A stretch of 64,000 bases of DNA, taken from contig CAVYYV010000005.1 of the NCBI GenBank assembly GCA_963772815.1, positions 1-64,000 on the forward strand, in the 5' to 3' direction. Source of the DNA: DATFFO01 sp963772815 (GTDB taxonomy: Bacteria; Actinomycetota; Acidimicrobiia; Spongiisociales; ZC4RG35). Below the pieces are notes generated by a model that made no database searches, was not told the origin of the DNA, and worked only from the letters and a program-made list of their open reading frames with translations. Positions 19,487 to 28,760 of this stretch are shown here, one piece after another (within the stretch, counting starts at the first letter, position 1; every line of letters starts with the position of its first letter). A program made the translations under genes and the position numbers.

Positions 19487-19515
19487 CACCAGCCGGGGTC
19501 GATAAAGTCTCATCC

Positions 19516-21162
19516 GTGACCGGACGCAACGAAGTTCCGGACGCAGTTGCCCGGGGGCGAAGAGCCGTTTCGCGCCAGGCATGGGACGAAGCCGAAGAGG
19601 CGTTCACCGTCGCCGACCGCACCGGGGAGCTGAATCCGGAGGATCTCGTCGATTGGGCGATGGCCGCCTACCTCCTGGGCAACGTGGATGTCTCCCTGGA
19701 TGTCCTGTCCCGCGCCTACCAGCGGTTCATGGTCGAGCGTGACCTGGCCCGGGCCATAAGGAGCGGCTTTTGGATGATCTACATCCATCTCACCAGGGGC
19801 GATATGGCCCAGGCGGGAGGTTGGATCGGGCGTTGTAGCCACGTGCTGGAACAGCTCCCGCCCGATCGCGTCGAGCACGGATACATGCTTGCGGTCGAGT
19901 CCTTTCGCCTGGCCGCCCTCGAGCACGACTATCAGAGGGCATACGAGACCGCCGATAAGGCCGTGGCGGCCGGTCGCCGGGGGGACGACTCCGACCTCGT
20001 GGCTCTAGCCCTGAACACAGGTGGGAGAGCTTTGGTACGCCTGGGCAGGACCGAAGAGGGAATGGGATGGCTGGACGAGGCGATGGTTTCGGTGGTCTCG
20101 GGTGAGCTCTCGGCCACCGTGGCCGGAACGGTCTATTGCTCCCTGATCGAGGCCTGCGAGGAGATTTCGGAGCTGAGGCGGGCTCAGGAGTGGACCGAAG
20201 CCTTGACCCGATGGTGTGACAGCCAGCAGGGGATGTTGACCTTCAACGGACAATGCCTCACCCACCGGGCCATGATCTTGCGTCGACATGGTGACTGGAC
20301 GGGGGCAGCCGAGGAGGCCAGTCGGGCCTGCGAGAAATTCCGGGGCGCTGTCCGACGAGATCGCCACCGGCCGGGCGCTGTACCAGCTGGCCGAGATCAA
20401 GAGGGTGTCGGGGGATGTGACGGAGGCGGAGGAGCTGTATCGACAGGCGAGCGAATGGGGCCACGACCCTCAGCCCGGCCTGGCCTTGCTTCGCCTCTCC
20501 CAGGGCAGGGTCGACGGTGCGGCAGCCGCCATGCGCAGGTCGATGGCCGAGGCGAGCGATCGAATCGATCGGGTGCGACTCCTTCCCGCCTTCATCGAGG
20601 TGATGTTGGCAGCCGACGACGTCGATGCTGCCCGGGTGGGGGCCGAGGACTGGCCCAGGTAGCCCAGACCTATCGCACTTCGGCCCTCGAAGCCGAAGCC
20701 GACATGGCCCAGGGTGCCGTGCTTGCGAAAACGGGTGAACCGAAAAGGGCACTCAACTATCTGCGAAACGCTTACGACGCGTGGCGGCTGGTCGAGGCTC
20801 CCTACGAGGCGGCCCGGACCCGGGTCCTGATCGGTCTGGCCTGCCGGGAGCTGGGAGACGAGGAGACGGCCGGGCTCGAACTGGAGGCTGCTCGCCAGGC
20901 TCTGACCGACCTGGGGGCCGGGTCCGCTCTGGCGGAACTGGAGCGAATCACCGGGGAGGGGCCTCCGTCGCATCCCCTGACCGACCGCGAGCTCGAGGTA
21001 CTGCGGCTGGTTGCGACCGGGATGACCAACAAGGACATCGCCGACGAGCTCTTCGTGGCCGTCAAGACCGTCGACCGCCACGTGGGCAACATCCTCACCA
21101 AGCTGGGCGTAGCGTCGCGAACCGCCGCCACCGCCTTTGCCTATGAGCACGAACTGATCTGA
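19516..21162 (+). CDS. LuxR-family transcriptional regulator with TPR-like repeats, two compensating frameshifts
   Basis: Start is the GTG at 19516 (VTGRNEVPDAVARGRRAVSR). About 270 residues of helical TPR-like repeats follow (AWDEAEEAFTVADRTGEL, AYLLGNVDVSLDVLSRAY). Near 20340 the frame shifts to read GALSDEIATGRALYQLAEIK, and near 20650 it returns with LAQVAQTYRTSALEAEAD. The C-terminus is a LuxR/GerE helix-turn-helix: LTDRELEVLRLVATGMTNKD then IADELFVAVKTVDRHVGNIL. There is no ATPase P-loop, unlike LAL/MalT regulators. Joined length is about 548 residues. The two shifts cancel, so an assembly error is likely. The target is unknown. Confidence 0.8.
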   Translation: MTGRNEVPDAVARGRRAVSRQAWDEAEEAFTVADRTGELNPEDLVDWAMAAYLLGNVDVSLDVLSRAYQRFMVERDLARAIRSGFWMIYIHLTRGDMAQAGGWIGRCSHVLEQLPPDRVEHGYMLAVESFRLAALEHDYQRAYETADKAVAAGRRGDDSDLVALALNTGGRALVRLGRTEEGMGWLDEAMVSVVSGELSATVAGTVYCSLIEACEEISELRRAQEWTEALTRWCDSQQGMLTFNGQCLTHRAMILRRHGDWTGAAEEASRACEKFRGAVRRDRHRPGAVPAGRDQEGVGGCDGGGGAVSTGERMGPRPSARPGLASPLPGQGRRCGSRHAQVDGRGERSNRSGATPSRLHRGDVGSRRRRCCPGGGRGLAQVAQTYRTSALEAEADMAQGAVLAKTGEPKRALNYLRNAYDAWRLVEAPYEAARTRVLIGLACRELGDEETAGLELEAARQALTDLGAGSALAELERITGEGPPSHPLTDRELEVLRLVATGMTNKDIADELFVAVKTVDRHVGNILTKLGVASRTAATAFAYEHELI

Positions 21163-21179
21163 GAACAGCCGGCCGCCCG

Positions 21180-21639
21180 TCAGAGAAAACGTCGCACTCG
21201 TTCCATGTATCGGAGGTAATCCCACCGAAGCGAGCGATGAGACGAGATTCCTCCCGACGGGCCTCCCGCCGTACCCACCATCCCAGCGACCGGGGAGAGG
21301 ATCAACGGCCAGCGGGAACTCATGGCCGGGCCGGCCCCGAGATAGGCCAAAGTCCACGCCACATACATGGGATGGCGTGAGCGCCCATAGGGCCCATCGA
21401 GCACCAGCCTGTGCGGATTCTCCAGGTCGGTATCCGCTGCGGTCCGTGTAGCCCAGGCCGCCAGGGCGATTCCGGCCCCGACCATGATCGACCAGCCCAG
21501 CCGGCGGCCCACTCTCAGGGGCTACGGCCACCGACGGCTCCAAGACCAGCGACAACCCCAACAGCATCAAGTGGCCCTCAGGAACGGGAAGTTGGCCCAC
21601 CGCCACAGTGGTGCCCGACGGCGGGCCTGGGTTGTTCAC
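21180..21639 (-). pseudogene. Isoprenylcysteine methyltransferase-like (ICMT/PEMT) membrane protein, frameshifted
   Basis: A GTG at 21639 opens VNNPGPPSGTTVAVGQLP and a first helix. Near 21515 the frame moves to VGRRLGWSIMVGAGIALAAW, then DGPYGRSRHPMYVAWTLAYL, the conserved N-x-x-R-H-P-x-Y core of this family. After 21290 one frame gives VRREARREESRLIARFGG and another YLRYMERVRRFL, stop 21180. Joined, they form the family's EE-x-x-L-x-x-x-F-G-x-x-Y-x-x-Y-x-x-R-V-R-R-F terminus. Such enzymes methylate small molecules or prenylated substrates at the membrane; here the substrate is unknown. At least two or three shifts break the gene as sequenced. Confidence 0.55.
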
Positions 21640-21784
21640 GCGTCGGAACCTACCGGTCGATCTGCGCCCGGCCAATGGGTAATTCCACCCACCAGCCATC
21701 CGGCCCAAATCGCAATCCTCCCGAAGACGCCGGGCCGCCCTCCCCGTACGGTCGCAGTGAGTCGGCAGCGGCCCAAGGAGAATC

Positions 21785-22695
21785 ATGTCGGAAACCGACT
21801 ATGCCCGAGCCCAACAGAGGATGCTCGATCGCTATGGCCTATCTCCCACAACCATGTTCATCGAGGTGCCCGCCATAGATGGCCGCGCCCAAGTCCTGGC
21901 CCACGGCGAGGGACCCCCGGTGATGATGCTCATCGGGGGCGGCGTTCCGGCCGCCATGTGGGCGCCTCTGATGACACAGCTGGAAGGATTCACCCTCTAC
22001 GCGGTCGATCTTCCCGGTCACGGCCTGTCAGACCGGGCCGAGTTTCGCACACCGACGCTGCGGCCAATGATGACGGGTTTTGTCCGTGACGTGCTGGATG
22101 GGCTGGGGGTGGACCGAGCTGCGTTCGTGTCCCAATCCATGGGCGGCCTGTTCTCGACCTGGCTCGCCCTCGAGCACCCCGACAGGATGGCATCGATCTC
22201 ATACGTGGGATGTCCCGCCTTGATGCTCGGCACATCGGCCCCGTTCCTGCTGCGCCTTGGCTCCATACCGTCGATCGGACGGCTGGTGAGAAGACTCCAG
22301 CCACCTTCCCCCAGGCAGATCGACATGGTGGCCACCATGGCCGGCGAGGACTTCTCCCACTTCCCCGAGCTGCGCGATCTGATGCTTGCTCTGGAGATGC
22401 TCCCAAACTTCGGAGAGGATCTCAACCAGCTCCACCACGCCGCCATCACGCTGCGCGGACCACGACCCGAATCTGGAGCAGACCCCGGACGAGCTCGCCA
22501 GGATCACCCCACCCGTTCAGCTCATCTGGGGAGAGGACGACACCTTCGGGCCTACCTCGGTCGGCGGCAGGCGGCGCGGATCATCCCGATGCCGAGTTCT
22601 ATCGGTCCGGGAGGTCGGCGCCCTGGCTGAGGTCGACGGAGGAGGTCGGCGAGATCCTTACCCCGTTTCTGCGCAAGCACAGCGTCGACCTCTGA
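21785..22695 (+). pseudogene. Alpha/beta hydrolase, frameshifted near the 3' end
   Basis: The first 225 residues from the ATG at 21785 are open: GGGVPAAMWAPLMTQLEGF (oxyanion-hole region), VDLPGHGLSD, and VSQSMGGLFSTWLALEHPDR with the nucleophile elbow. A cap domain ends at LNQLHHAAITLRG. Near 22455 the frame shifts to DHDPNLEQTPDELARITPPV and WGEDDTFGP (acid residue). Two more shifts lead through RQAARIIP to DAEFYRSG and STEEVGEILTPFLRKHSVDL, stop 22695. The catalytic His region falls in the broken part (GHAPWLE-like letters in one frame). It resembles meta-cleavage-product or haloperoxidase-type hydrolases. Confidence 0.7.
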
Positions 22696-22720
22696 ACCGG
22701 CAACCAACAGGAGAACAGAC

Positions 22721-23824
22721 ATGACCACCAACCCACACACTCTCGTTATCGGAGGCGGCCAGGCGGGCCTCGCCGTCGGATACCACCTTGCCCACCGCAA
22801 CATCCCTTTCCTCATCGTCGATGCCGGGCACCGGATCGGCGACCCGTGGCGTAACCGATGGGATTCCCTCCGCCTCTTTACCCCGGCGCGCTACGACTGC
22901 CTGGACGGGCTGGCCTTCCCCGGCCGAGGGGACCACTATCCCACCAAGAACGAGATGGCCGACTATCTCGAGCAGTATGCGGCCCATTTCGATCTGCCCG
23001 TGAGACTCGAGTTCGAGGTGGATCGGCTCGCCCGCAGGGGGACCGGCTTCGTGGCGGCATCACGCGATCGGGTCATCGAAGCCGACCGGGTGGTGGTTGC
23101 GATGGGCAACGAGCAGAAGCCCCGGATTCCCGCCTTTGCAGGTGAACTCGACCCCGCCATCACACAGATGCACTCATCGAGCTACCGACGTTCGGCTCAG
23201 ATCCCTCCTGGCGCCGTGCTGATCGTGGGAGCAGGGAACTCAGGCGCCGAGATCGCCCTCGACCTGGCCGGGGACCACCACGTGTTGCTGTCGGGCCGCC
23301 ACCCTGGGCATGTGCCGGTGGACATCGAGAGATTCATCGGACGCAAGGTGGTCTCACGTTTCATCAATGGCGTGCTGTTTCACCGGCTGCTGACAACCCG
23401 CAATCCGCTCGGACGCAGGGTGCGGGACCGACTACACGGGCACGGCAAGCCGCTGGTGAGAACCAAACCCAAGGACCTGTTACGTTCGGGAGTCGAGACA
23501 GTCGGCCGCACCGCAGGCACCCGCGACGGTATGCCGCTTCTCGATGACGGGCAGGCACTCGAGGTCCGCTCCGTAATCTGGGCCACCGGCAGTCGCCCGG
23601 GCTTCACCTGGATCGACCGAGACATTCTGGCAGAAGACGAGCCCACACATGATCGTGGGGTGGTCGGGGAGATCCCCGGCCTCTACTTCGTGGGCCTGGA
23701 CTTCCTGCACGCGCTGTCCTCGGCGCAGGTCCGCGGCGTGAGCCGCGATGCGGCCCACATCGCGGCTGATATCGCCACCGGGACCAAGGCAGGCAAGACC
23801 AAGGCGGCGAGCGGTGTCTCCTGA
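22721..23824 (+). CDS. Flavin-containing monooxygenase (CzcO-like)
   Basis: The 367-residue protein has an N-terminal FAD-binding motif GGGQAGLAVGYHLAHRNIPF, then WRNRWDSLRLFTPARYDCLD, typical of FMO/Baeyer-Villiger-like proteins. ATG-like V-V-V-A-M-G-N follows, then a second dinucleotide motif VGAGNSGAEIALDLA (NADPH) and a C-terminal IWATGSRPGFTWID. The exact FMO fingerprint (FxGxxxHxxxY/F) is not complete; MHSSSYR occupies that position. It probably hydroxylates a small organic or sulfur/nitrogen substrate. It lies 26 bases after the hydrolase and may be co-transcribed. The ATG at 22721 follows aggaga. Confidence 0.85.
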   Translation: MTTNPHTLVIGGGQAGLAVGYHLAHRNIPFLIVDAGHRIGDPWRNRWDSLRLFTPARYDCLDGLAFPGRGDHYPTKNEMADYLEQYAAHFDLPVRLEFEVDRLARRGTGFVAASRDRVIEADRVVVAMGNEQKPRIPAFAGELDPAITQMHSSSYRRSAQIPPGAVLIVGAGNSGAEIALDLAGDHHVLLSGRHPGHVPVDIERFIGRKVVSRFINGVLFHRLLTTRNPLGRRVRDRLHGHGKPLVRTKPKDLLRSGVETVGRTAGTRDGMPLLDDGQALEVRSVIWATGSRPGFTWIDRDILAEDEPTHDRGVVGEIPGLYFVGLDFLHALSSAQVRGVSRDAAHIAADIATGTKAGKTKAASGVS

Positions 23825-23881
23825 GCAGCGCCTTCAAGCGCTCTCCGCGCGGAGCCGCCGAGCGGAACAAGGAGACTCATC

Positions 23882-23956
23882 ATGGCCGGGACAGCCAGGC
23901 CCAGTAGTCCCAAGGAACCCGACCGCTGGGGCGGCTCCTATCCCCAGGGGTGCTAA
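23882..23956 (+). CDS. Possible 24-residue peptide
   Basis: ATG at 23882 stands 8 bases after AAGGAG, one of the clearest ribosome sites in this part of the window. The frame reads MAGTARPSSPKEPDRWGGSY and ends PQGC. No family is recognised. It lies 57 bases after the monooxygenase, is on the same strand, and overlaps the folD stop (convergent) by 4 bases. It may be a real micro-ORF or chance. Confidence 0.3.
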   Translation: MAGTARPSSPKEPDRWGGSYPQGC

Positions 23957-24801
23957 CCGCGGCGGGCTTGGGCCGCCACGACGGTGTTGGCCAGCAGCAT
24001 GGCCCGGGTCATGGGCCCGACGCCGCCAGGAACTGGCGTGATCGCCCCGGCCACCGAAGCGACCTCCTCATAGGCAACATCGCCCACCAGCTTGCCGTCG
24101 GGGGTTCGGTTGATCCCAACGTCGATCACGGTGGCCCCCGGGGAGACGTGCTCGGCCGTGATCAAGCCGGGAGCTCCCACCGCCGCCACCAATATGTCTG
24201 CCTGGCGGGTCAAGGTGGGGAGATCGCGAGTTCGAGAATGGGCAGTGGTGACGGTGGCATCGACGCCGCGCTCTGACATCAGCAAGGCGAGCGGGCGGCC
24301 CACCAGAAAAGAACGGCCCACGATCACAGCTCTCTTGCCGGCTACCCCGATGCCGTAGTAGGCCAGGATCCTCATGACCCCGCTCGGCGTGCAGGGACGC
24401 AGGCCGGGCCGGCCCAGTATCAGGCGGCCCAGGTTGAAAGGGTGCAGCCCGTCCACGTCCTTGGCCGGATCGATCCGGGCCACAACATCTTCGCCGTCGA
24501 GATGAGAAGGCAGCGGAAGCTGAACCAGGATGCCGTCCACGTCGTCGTCCGCATTGAGCTCGTCGATGAGGTGGATCAAATCGCCCTGAGTGATCTCTGC
24601 TTCGATTTCGTGGTGGATCGAGCGGATCCCCACCTCTCCCGCGTCACGGCGCTTTCCCCGAACGTAGGTGTGTGAGGCGGGATCGTCACCCACGAGTACG
24701 GTGGCGAGACCGGGACTGTCCCCCATCGCCGCCACTGCATCGGCCACCTCGGCTTTGACTGCCGCGGCGACCTCCTTGCCGTCGAGGATCTGAGCTGCCA
24801 T
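23953..24801 (-). CDS. folD: Methylenetetrahydrofolate dehydrogenase/cyclohydrolase
   Basis: The 282-residue bifunctional enzyme interconverts 5,10-methylene-THF, 5,10-methenyl-THF and 10-formyl-THF. Motifs include VGDDPASHTYVRGKRRDAGE with the catalytic Tyr and Lys, VDGILVQLPLPSHLDG, and PAKDVDGLHPFNLGRL. The Rossmann motif is VIVGRSFLVGRPLALLMSER, and TPVPGGVGPMTRAMLL is near the C-terminus. It lies 32 bases after purH on the same strand, so purN-purH-folD form one operon supplying and using 10-formyl-THF. Confidence 0.96.
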   Translation of the reverse strand: MAAQILDGKEVAAAVKAEVADAVAAMGDSPGLATVLVGDDPASHTYVRGKRRDAGEVGIRSIHHEIEAEITQGDLIHLIDELNADDDVDGILVQLPLPSHLDGEDVVARIDPAKDVDGLHPFNLGRLILGRPGLRPCTPSGVMRILAYYGIGVAGKRAVIVGRSFLVGRPLALLMSERGVDATVTTAHSRTRDLPTLTRQADILVAAVGAPGLITAEHVSPGATVIDVGINRTPDGKLVGDVAYEEVASVAGAITPVPGGVGPMTRAMLLANTVVAAQARRG

Positions 24802-24833
24802 GACGGTCGACGGTAGCGCGGATGGTCAGGACG

Positions 24834-26354
24834 TCAGTGGAGAAAGTGGCGGACGCCGGTGAACACCAGGGCCACTCCACGTTCGTCGGCGGCGGCAACC
24901 ACCTCTGCATCTCGTCGGGAACCACCAGGCTCCACCACGGCAGTGACGCCTGCTCCCGCCAGTGCCTCCAACCCGTCTGCGAACGGGAAGTAGGCATCCG
25001 AGGCGGCTACCCCACCCTGGGCACGCTCACCCGCTCGGGCGAGAGCCCTCTCCGCCGCCCCGACCCGGCTCTGATCTCCGGCGCCCACCCCCACGGCGGC
25101 TCCCCGTCGGGCCACCACGATCGCGTTCGATTTGGTCCCCGCCACCACCGTCCAGGCAAAGCGAAGATCGGACCACTCCTCGTCGGTGGGAGACCTCTGG
25201 GAAACCACCTCCCAGGACTCGCCGCCGATCGCGTCCCGAGGTTGAATCACGAAGCCGCCCTCCATCCTGCGGAAGTCGAGGCCACCCGGTGATGGGGGCT
25301 GGGCCACGAGAACCCGAAGATTCTCCTTTCCGGCCAGCACCGCGGCCGCTTCCTGAGTCACCTCAGGAGCCACCACCACCTCGACGAAGTTGGCCGTAAT
25401 CAATTCGGCCGTGTCCGAACCGATAGGGCCATTTACCGCAACCACGCCCCCGAACGCAGACAGAGGATCGCACTCCCATGCTTCCCGGAAGGCGTCAACG
25501 ACGTTCTCGCCGACTGCCACACCGGCCGGGTTGGCGTGCTTGACCACCACCGCTGCCGCCTGATCGAACCGATTGACGAGCCGCCACGCAGCTTCGGCGT
25601 CGAGATGGTTGTTGAAGGACATGGCCTTGCCCTGTGTGATGACGGCGTCGGCCCACCAAGCTCTCGCCTCGGGCTGCCGATACGAGGCACCGGCCTGATG
25701 GGGGTTCTCGCCGTACCGGAGACTGGCCACTTGCTCGAGTGGCAGGACCATGCGGACCGGCAACTCGCCGGGGTGGAGCCACCCAACGATGGCGGCGTCG
25801 TAGGCTGCCGTGCGGAAGAAGGCCCGCCGGGCCAACTCCCGCCGAAGGTCGTCACTGAGGCCGCCCTCTTCAACTGCTTCTGCCACCTGGTCGTACTGCC
25901 CCGGATCAGTCACGACGCCTACCCAGGCGTGGTTCTTGGCTGCAGCACGAATCATGGCTGGGCCCCCGATGTCGATCTGCTCGATCGCTTCGGCGGCATC
26001 GACGTCGGGATCGGCGACGGTCCGCTCGAACGGATAGAGGTTGGTGACCACGAGTTGGATGGGCTCCACGCCGCGCTCGGTCAGGTCTCGCCGATGATCC
26101 GGGTCGGATAGGTCGGCCAGGATGGCTCCATGGATCAGAGGATGAAGGGTCTTGACCCTCCCACCGAGCATCTCTGCGGCCCCGGTCACTTCCTCGACTG
26201 CCGTCACCGGGAGGCCCGCGCCGGCGATGGCGGCCGCGGTGCCTCCGGACGAGACGATGTCGACTCCGGCCTCAACCAGGCGTCTGGCGAACTCGGCCAG
26301 GCCCTGCTTGTCGTAGACCGAGATAAGAGCTCGTCGAACCACGACCTTGCTCAT
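24834..26354 (-). CDS. purH: Bifunctional AICAR formyltransferase / IMP cyclohydrolase
   Basis: The 506-residue enzyme catalyses the last two steps of purine synthesis. The N-terminal IMP cyclohydrolase (MGS fold) has SVYDKQGLAEFARRLVEAGV, SSGGTAAAI, GGRVKTLHPLIHGAIL and DIGGPAMIRAAAKNH. The C-terminal transformylase has LRYGENPHQAGASYR, MSFNNHLDAEAAWRLVNRF, VVKHANPAGVAVG and DAYFPFADGLEALAGAG. Its ATG overlaps the purN stop by 4 bases (26351-26354). Confidence 0.96.
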   Translation of the reverse strand: MSKVVVRRALISVYDKQGLAEFARRLVEAGVDIVSSGGTAAAIAGAGLPVTAVEEVTGAAEMLGGRVKTLHPLIHGAILADLSDPDHRRDLTERGVEPIQLVVTNLYPFERTVADPDVDAAEAIEQIDIGGPAMIRAAAKNHAWVGVVTDPGQYDQVAEAVEEGGLSDDLRRELARRAFFRTAAYDAAIVGWLHPGELPVRMVLPLEQVASLRYGENPHQAGASYRQPEARAWWADAVITQGKAMSFNNHLDAEAAWRLVNRFDQAAAVVVKHANPAGVAVGENVVDAFREAWECDPLSAFGGVVAVNGPIGSDTAELITANFVEVVVAPEVTQEAAAVLAGKENLRVLVAQPPSPGGLDFRRMEGGFVIQPRDAIGGESWEVVSQRSPTDEEWSDLRFAWTVVAGTKSNAIVVARRGAAVGVGAGDQSRVGAAERALARAGERAQGGVAASDAYFPFADGLEALAGAGVTAVVEPGGSRRDAEVVAAADERGVALVFTGVRHFLH

Positions 26355-26947
26355 GCGCCACTCACCTCGATCGGCGGGTGGGCCGATCCGAGCTCACCTC
26401 GGGCGAGGGCCGATACGATCGCCGGGTATAGCCGATGTTCCTGTTCCTGGATTCGGGCATGCAGGCTGTCGACCGTGTCCCCCGCCAGCACCTCGACGGG
26501 GACCTGGGAGATGATTGGCCCGTGATCGACCTCCTCGTCCACGAAGTGAACCGTCACTCCGGTCACCCGTACCCCCCGCTCCAGGGCCTGGGCCACGGCA
26601 TCAGCACCCGGGAAGGAGGGAAGGAGCGATGGATGGATATTGACGATACGTCCCGGGTATCGCCGGATCGCCTCCGGTCCGAAGATCCGCATGAACCCCG
26701 CCAGCACGATCAGGTGGACGGAGTATGAATCCACGACATCACAGATCCGGGCGGTGAAACCGGCGCGATCGCCATCCCATGGCACCACGTGCGTGGGGAT
26801 CCCCGCCTGCCGTGCCCGGTCCAGAGCGCGAATACCGGCTCGGTCGGCGATGACGACCGCGATCCCGTAGCCGTCAGCGCGGTCGATCAAGGCCTGGAGG
26901 TTGGAGCCGGAACCTGAAACGAGGACTGCGATGTCGATTGGAGCCAC
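26351..26947 (-). CDS. purN: Phosphoribosylglycinamide formyltransferase
   Basis: The 198-residue enzyme transfers a formyl group from 10-formyl-THF to GAR. The N-terminus VLVSGSGSNLQALIDRA binds the phosphate. LAGFMRIFGPEAI, NIHPSLLPSFPGADA with the catalytic Asn-His, and VHFVDEEVDHGPIISQ with the catalytic Asp are all present. It is the first gene of the purN-purH-folD operon. The divergent gap to the rhodanese gene is about 150 bases and holds the likely promoters of both. Confidence 0.96.
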   Translation of the reverse strand: MAPIDIAVLVSGSGSNLQALIDRADGYGIAVVIADRAGIRALDRARQAGIPTHVVPWDGDRAGFTARICDVVDSYSVHLIVLAGFMRIFGPEAIRRYPGRIVNIHPSLLPSFPGADAVAQALERGVRVTGVTVHFVDEEVDHGPIISQVPVEVLAGDTVDSLHARIQEQEHRLYPAIVSALARGELGSAHPPIEVSGA

Positions 26948-27095
26948 TCCGAGATGGGCGGGGGAAGGACTCTAGTGGTCCGTCGCCGGCCGGAGAGACG
27001 GCGTCATCACCTGGGCGACGAGCCCCAGGCGCCCTCAGATTCTCCGCTTTTCCCCTCTACCATTGGGTTCGACCCGGCAGAGAGAGGCTAACGGG

Positions 27096-27395
27096 ATGGA
27101 GATCGAGCAGGTCCCCGCGTCCGAGTGGAAGAACTGGGTGGAGAAGAACAACGGACTTCTTCTCGACGTGCGCGAGCCTCATGAGTGGGCGCTCGGCACC
27201 CTTCCTGGGGCCCTCCAGATCAGTATGGGGTCCCTACCAGACGCGATCGAGACCCTGAATAGAGCCGCCTGCATCCTCGTGGTTTGCCGCTCGGGAAACC
27301 GCAGCCAGCACGTCGCCGCCTTCATGAAGATGTCCGGTTTCGAGTCCGTCGCCAACATGTCCGGCGGCATGAAGGCACTGGGAATGCAGCCATGA
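27096..27395 (+). CDS. Single-domain rhodanese-like sulfurtransferase
   Basis: The ATG at 27096 follows agagagg; a longer frame from 27063 has no ribosome site. The 99-residue protein has LLLDVREPHEWALGTLPGAL and the active loop CRSGNRS (Cys64), which holds a persulfide. The N-S-G-G-M-K-A type motif near the C-terminus is also typical. It transfers sulfane sulfur to an acceptor. Its stop overlaps the ATG of the downstream MBL-rhodanese gene (27392-27395), so the two act together in persulfide handling. Confidence 0.9.
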   Translation: MEIEQVPASEWKNWVEKNNGLLLDVREPHEWALGTLPGALQISMGSLPDAIETLNRAACILVVCRSGNRSQHVAAFMKMSGFESVANMSGGMKALGMQP

Positions 27396-28679
27396 TCCAA
27401 GTCAGTGCGTTCCGGACCGAGGGCCTGGGCGACTCGACCTACGTGGTGAGAGCGGGCGACTGGTCGATCCTGATCGACCCCCAGCGGGACGTCGATCGAT
27501 TCCTGGGGCACCTCGACGGGACCCAGCTGAGATGGGTACTCGAAACCCATCTCCACAACGACTACGTGTCCGGAGGTCGAAGCGCCGCCTCCATCACAGG
27601 GGCTGAACTGGTCCTGCCGGCTGCGGCCGCTCCGGCGTTCCGCCACACGCCCGCATTCCACGGCGAGGACCTGAACGAGGGCCCGGTGGTGATCCGGCCC
27701 ATTCACACTCCGGGACACACCCCCGAGCACACCAGCTATCTGATCATCGTGGAAGGCCGACCCGAAGCTCTGTTCTCGGGCGGATCGCTGCTGGTGGGCT
27801 CGGCCGGGCGATCTGACCTGCTCGGGCCGGAACGAGCCGAAACCCTGGCCCGTCTCCAATACCTCTCCGTCGTGAGGCTCATGCGCCTCGACGATCGAAC
27901 CGGCCTGTACCCAACCCACGGACAGGGCTCCTTTTGCACGGCGTCGGTAGCCGGAGGGGCCACTTCCACGATCGGACAGGAGAAGACGACCAACGCGGCC
28001 GTTATGCACGAAGACGAGGACTCCTTCGTCCGGGCGCATCTCCAGGGACTACAACCCTATCCCCGCTACTACGCCCGAATGGGCCCCATCAATCTCGCCG
28101 GTCCTACCCCGCTTCCGACGCTCAAGGCAGAGAGGGTGGAACCGGCCGACATCGACCCGGGTGCGGTCATTGTCGACACGCGGACGCGCCCGAGACTTCG
28201 CGGCAGGTCACCTGCCCGGATCTCTGAACATCCCGCTCAGCACCCAGTTCGGGGTCTGGTTCGGCTGGCTGATCCCCCATACCTCCAGCACGTACCTCGT
28301 CATGTCGGGCGAGACCGACATCGAAGAGGCCCTCGTGCAACTGGCCCGGATCGGCATCGACGGAGTCCGCGGGATGGTGCTCGACCCCGGGCCGCCGGCC
28401 GACGTGACCAGCCGGACCGCGAGCGTATCGGACGTTCCCCCGGGCGCCCAGATACTGGATGTGCGATCACCCGGGGAAAGAGCAGAGCGTGCCCCCGCCG
28501 GGACGGTTCACCGCTACCTACCCGATCTCCTCGATGGCCCGCCCAACAACCTCGATCCGTCCCACCCGGTCTGGGTGGTTTGTTCCAGCGGCTACCGATC
28601 AGCCATCGCCGCGTCGATCCTGCGCGGCTACGGATTCGACGCGGTGGCCGTTGTCAAAGGTGGCGTCGCGGATCTGTGA
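27392..28679 (+). CDS. MBL-fold persulfide dioxygenase-like protein fused to rhodanese domains, one frameshift
   Basis: The N-terminal metallo-beta-lactamase domain has ETHLHNDYVSGG (His53, His55, Asp57), HTPGHTPEHTSYLI and YPTHGQGSFC, the pattern of ETHE1/CstB-type enzymes. A first rhodanese-like domain begins at AVIVDTR. A shift near 28187 is needed to continue DFAAGHLPGSLNIPL. The second rhodanese ends with VWVVCSSGYRSA (active Cys) and GGVADL, stop 28679. Joined length is about 428 residues, similar to CstB. The expected role is oxidation of persulfide sulfur to sulfite or thiosulfate in the cytoplasm. It is coupled to the upstream single rhodanese. Confidence 0.85.
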
Positions 28680-28760
28680 GGCCTTCGGCCCGAGCCTCGA
28701 ACCGAATCCGGCTCACGGTGCGTACTCCCGGTTGCAATACCCCAAACCGGGAGGAACCTC

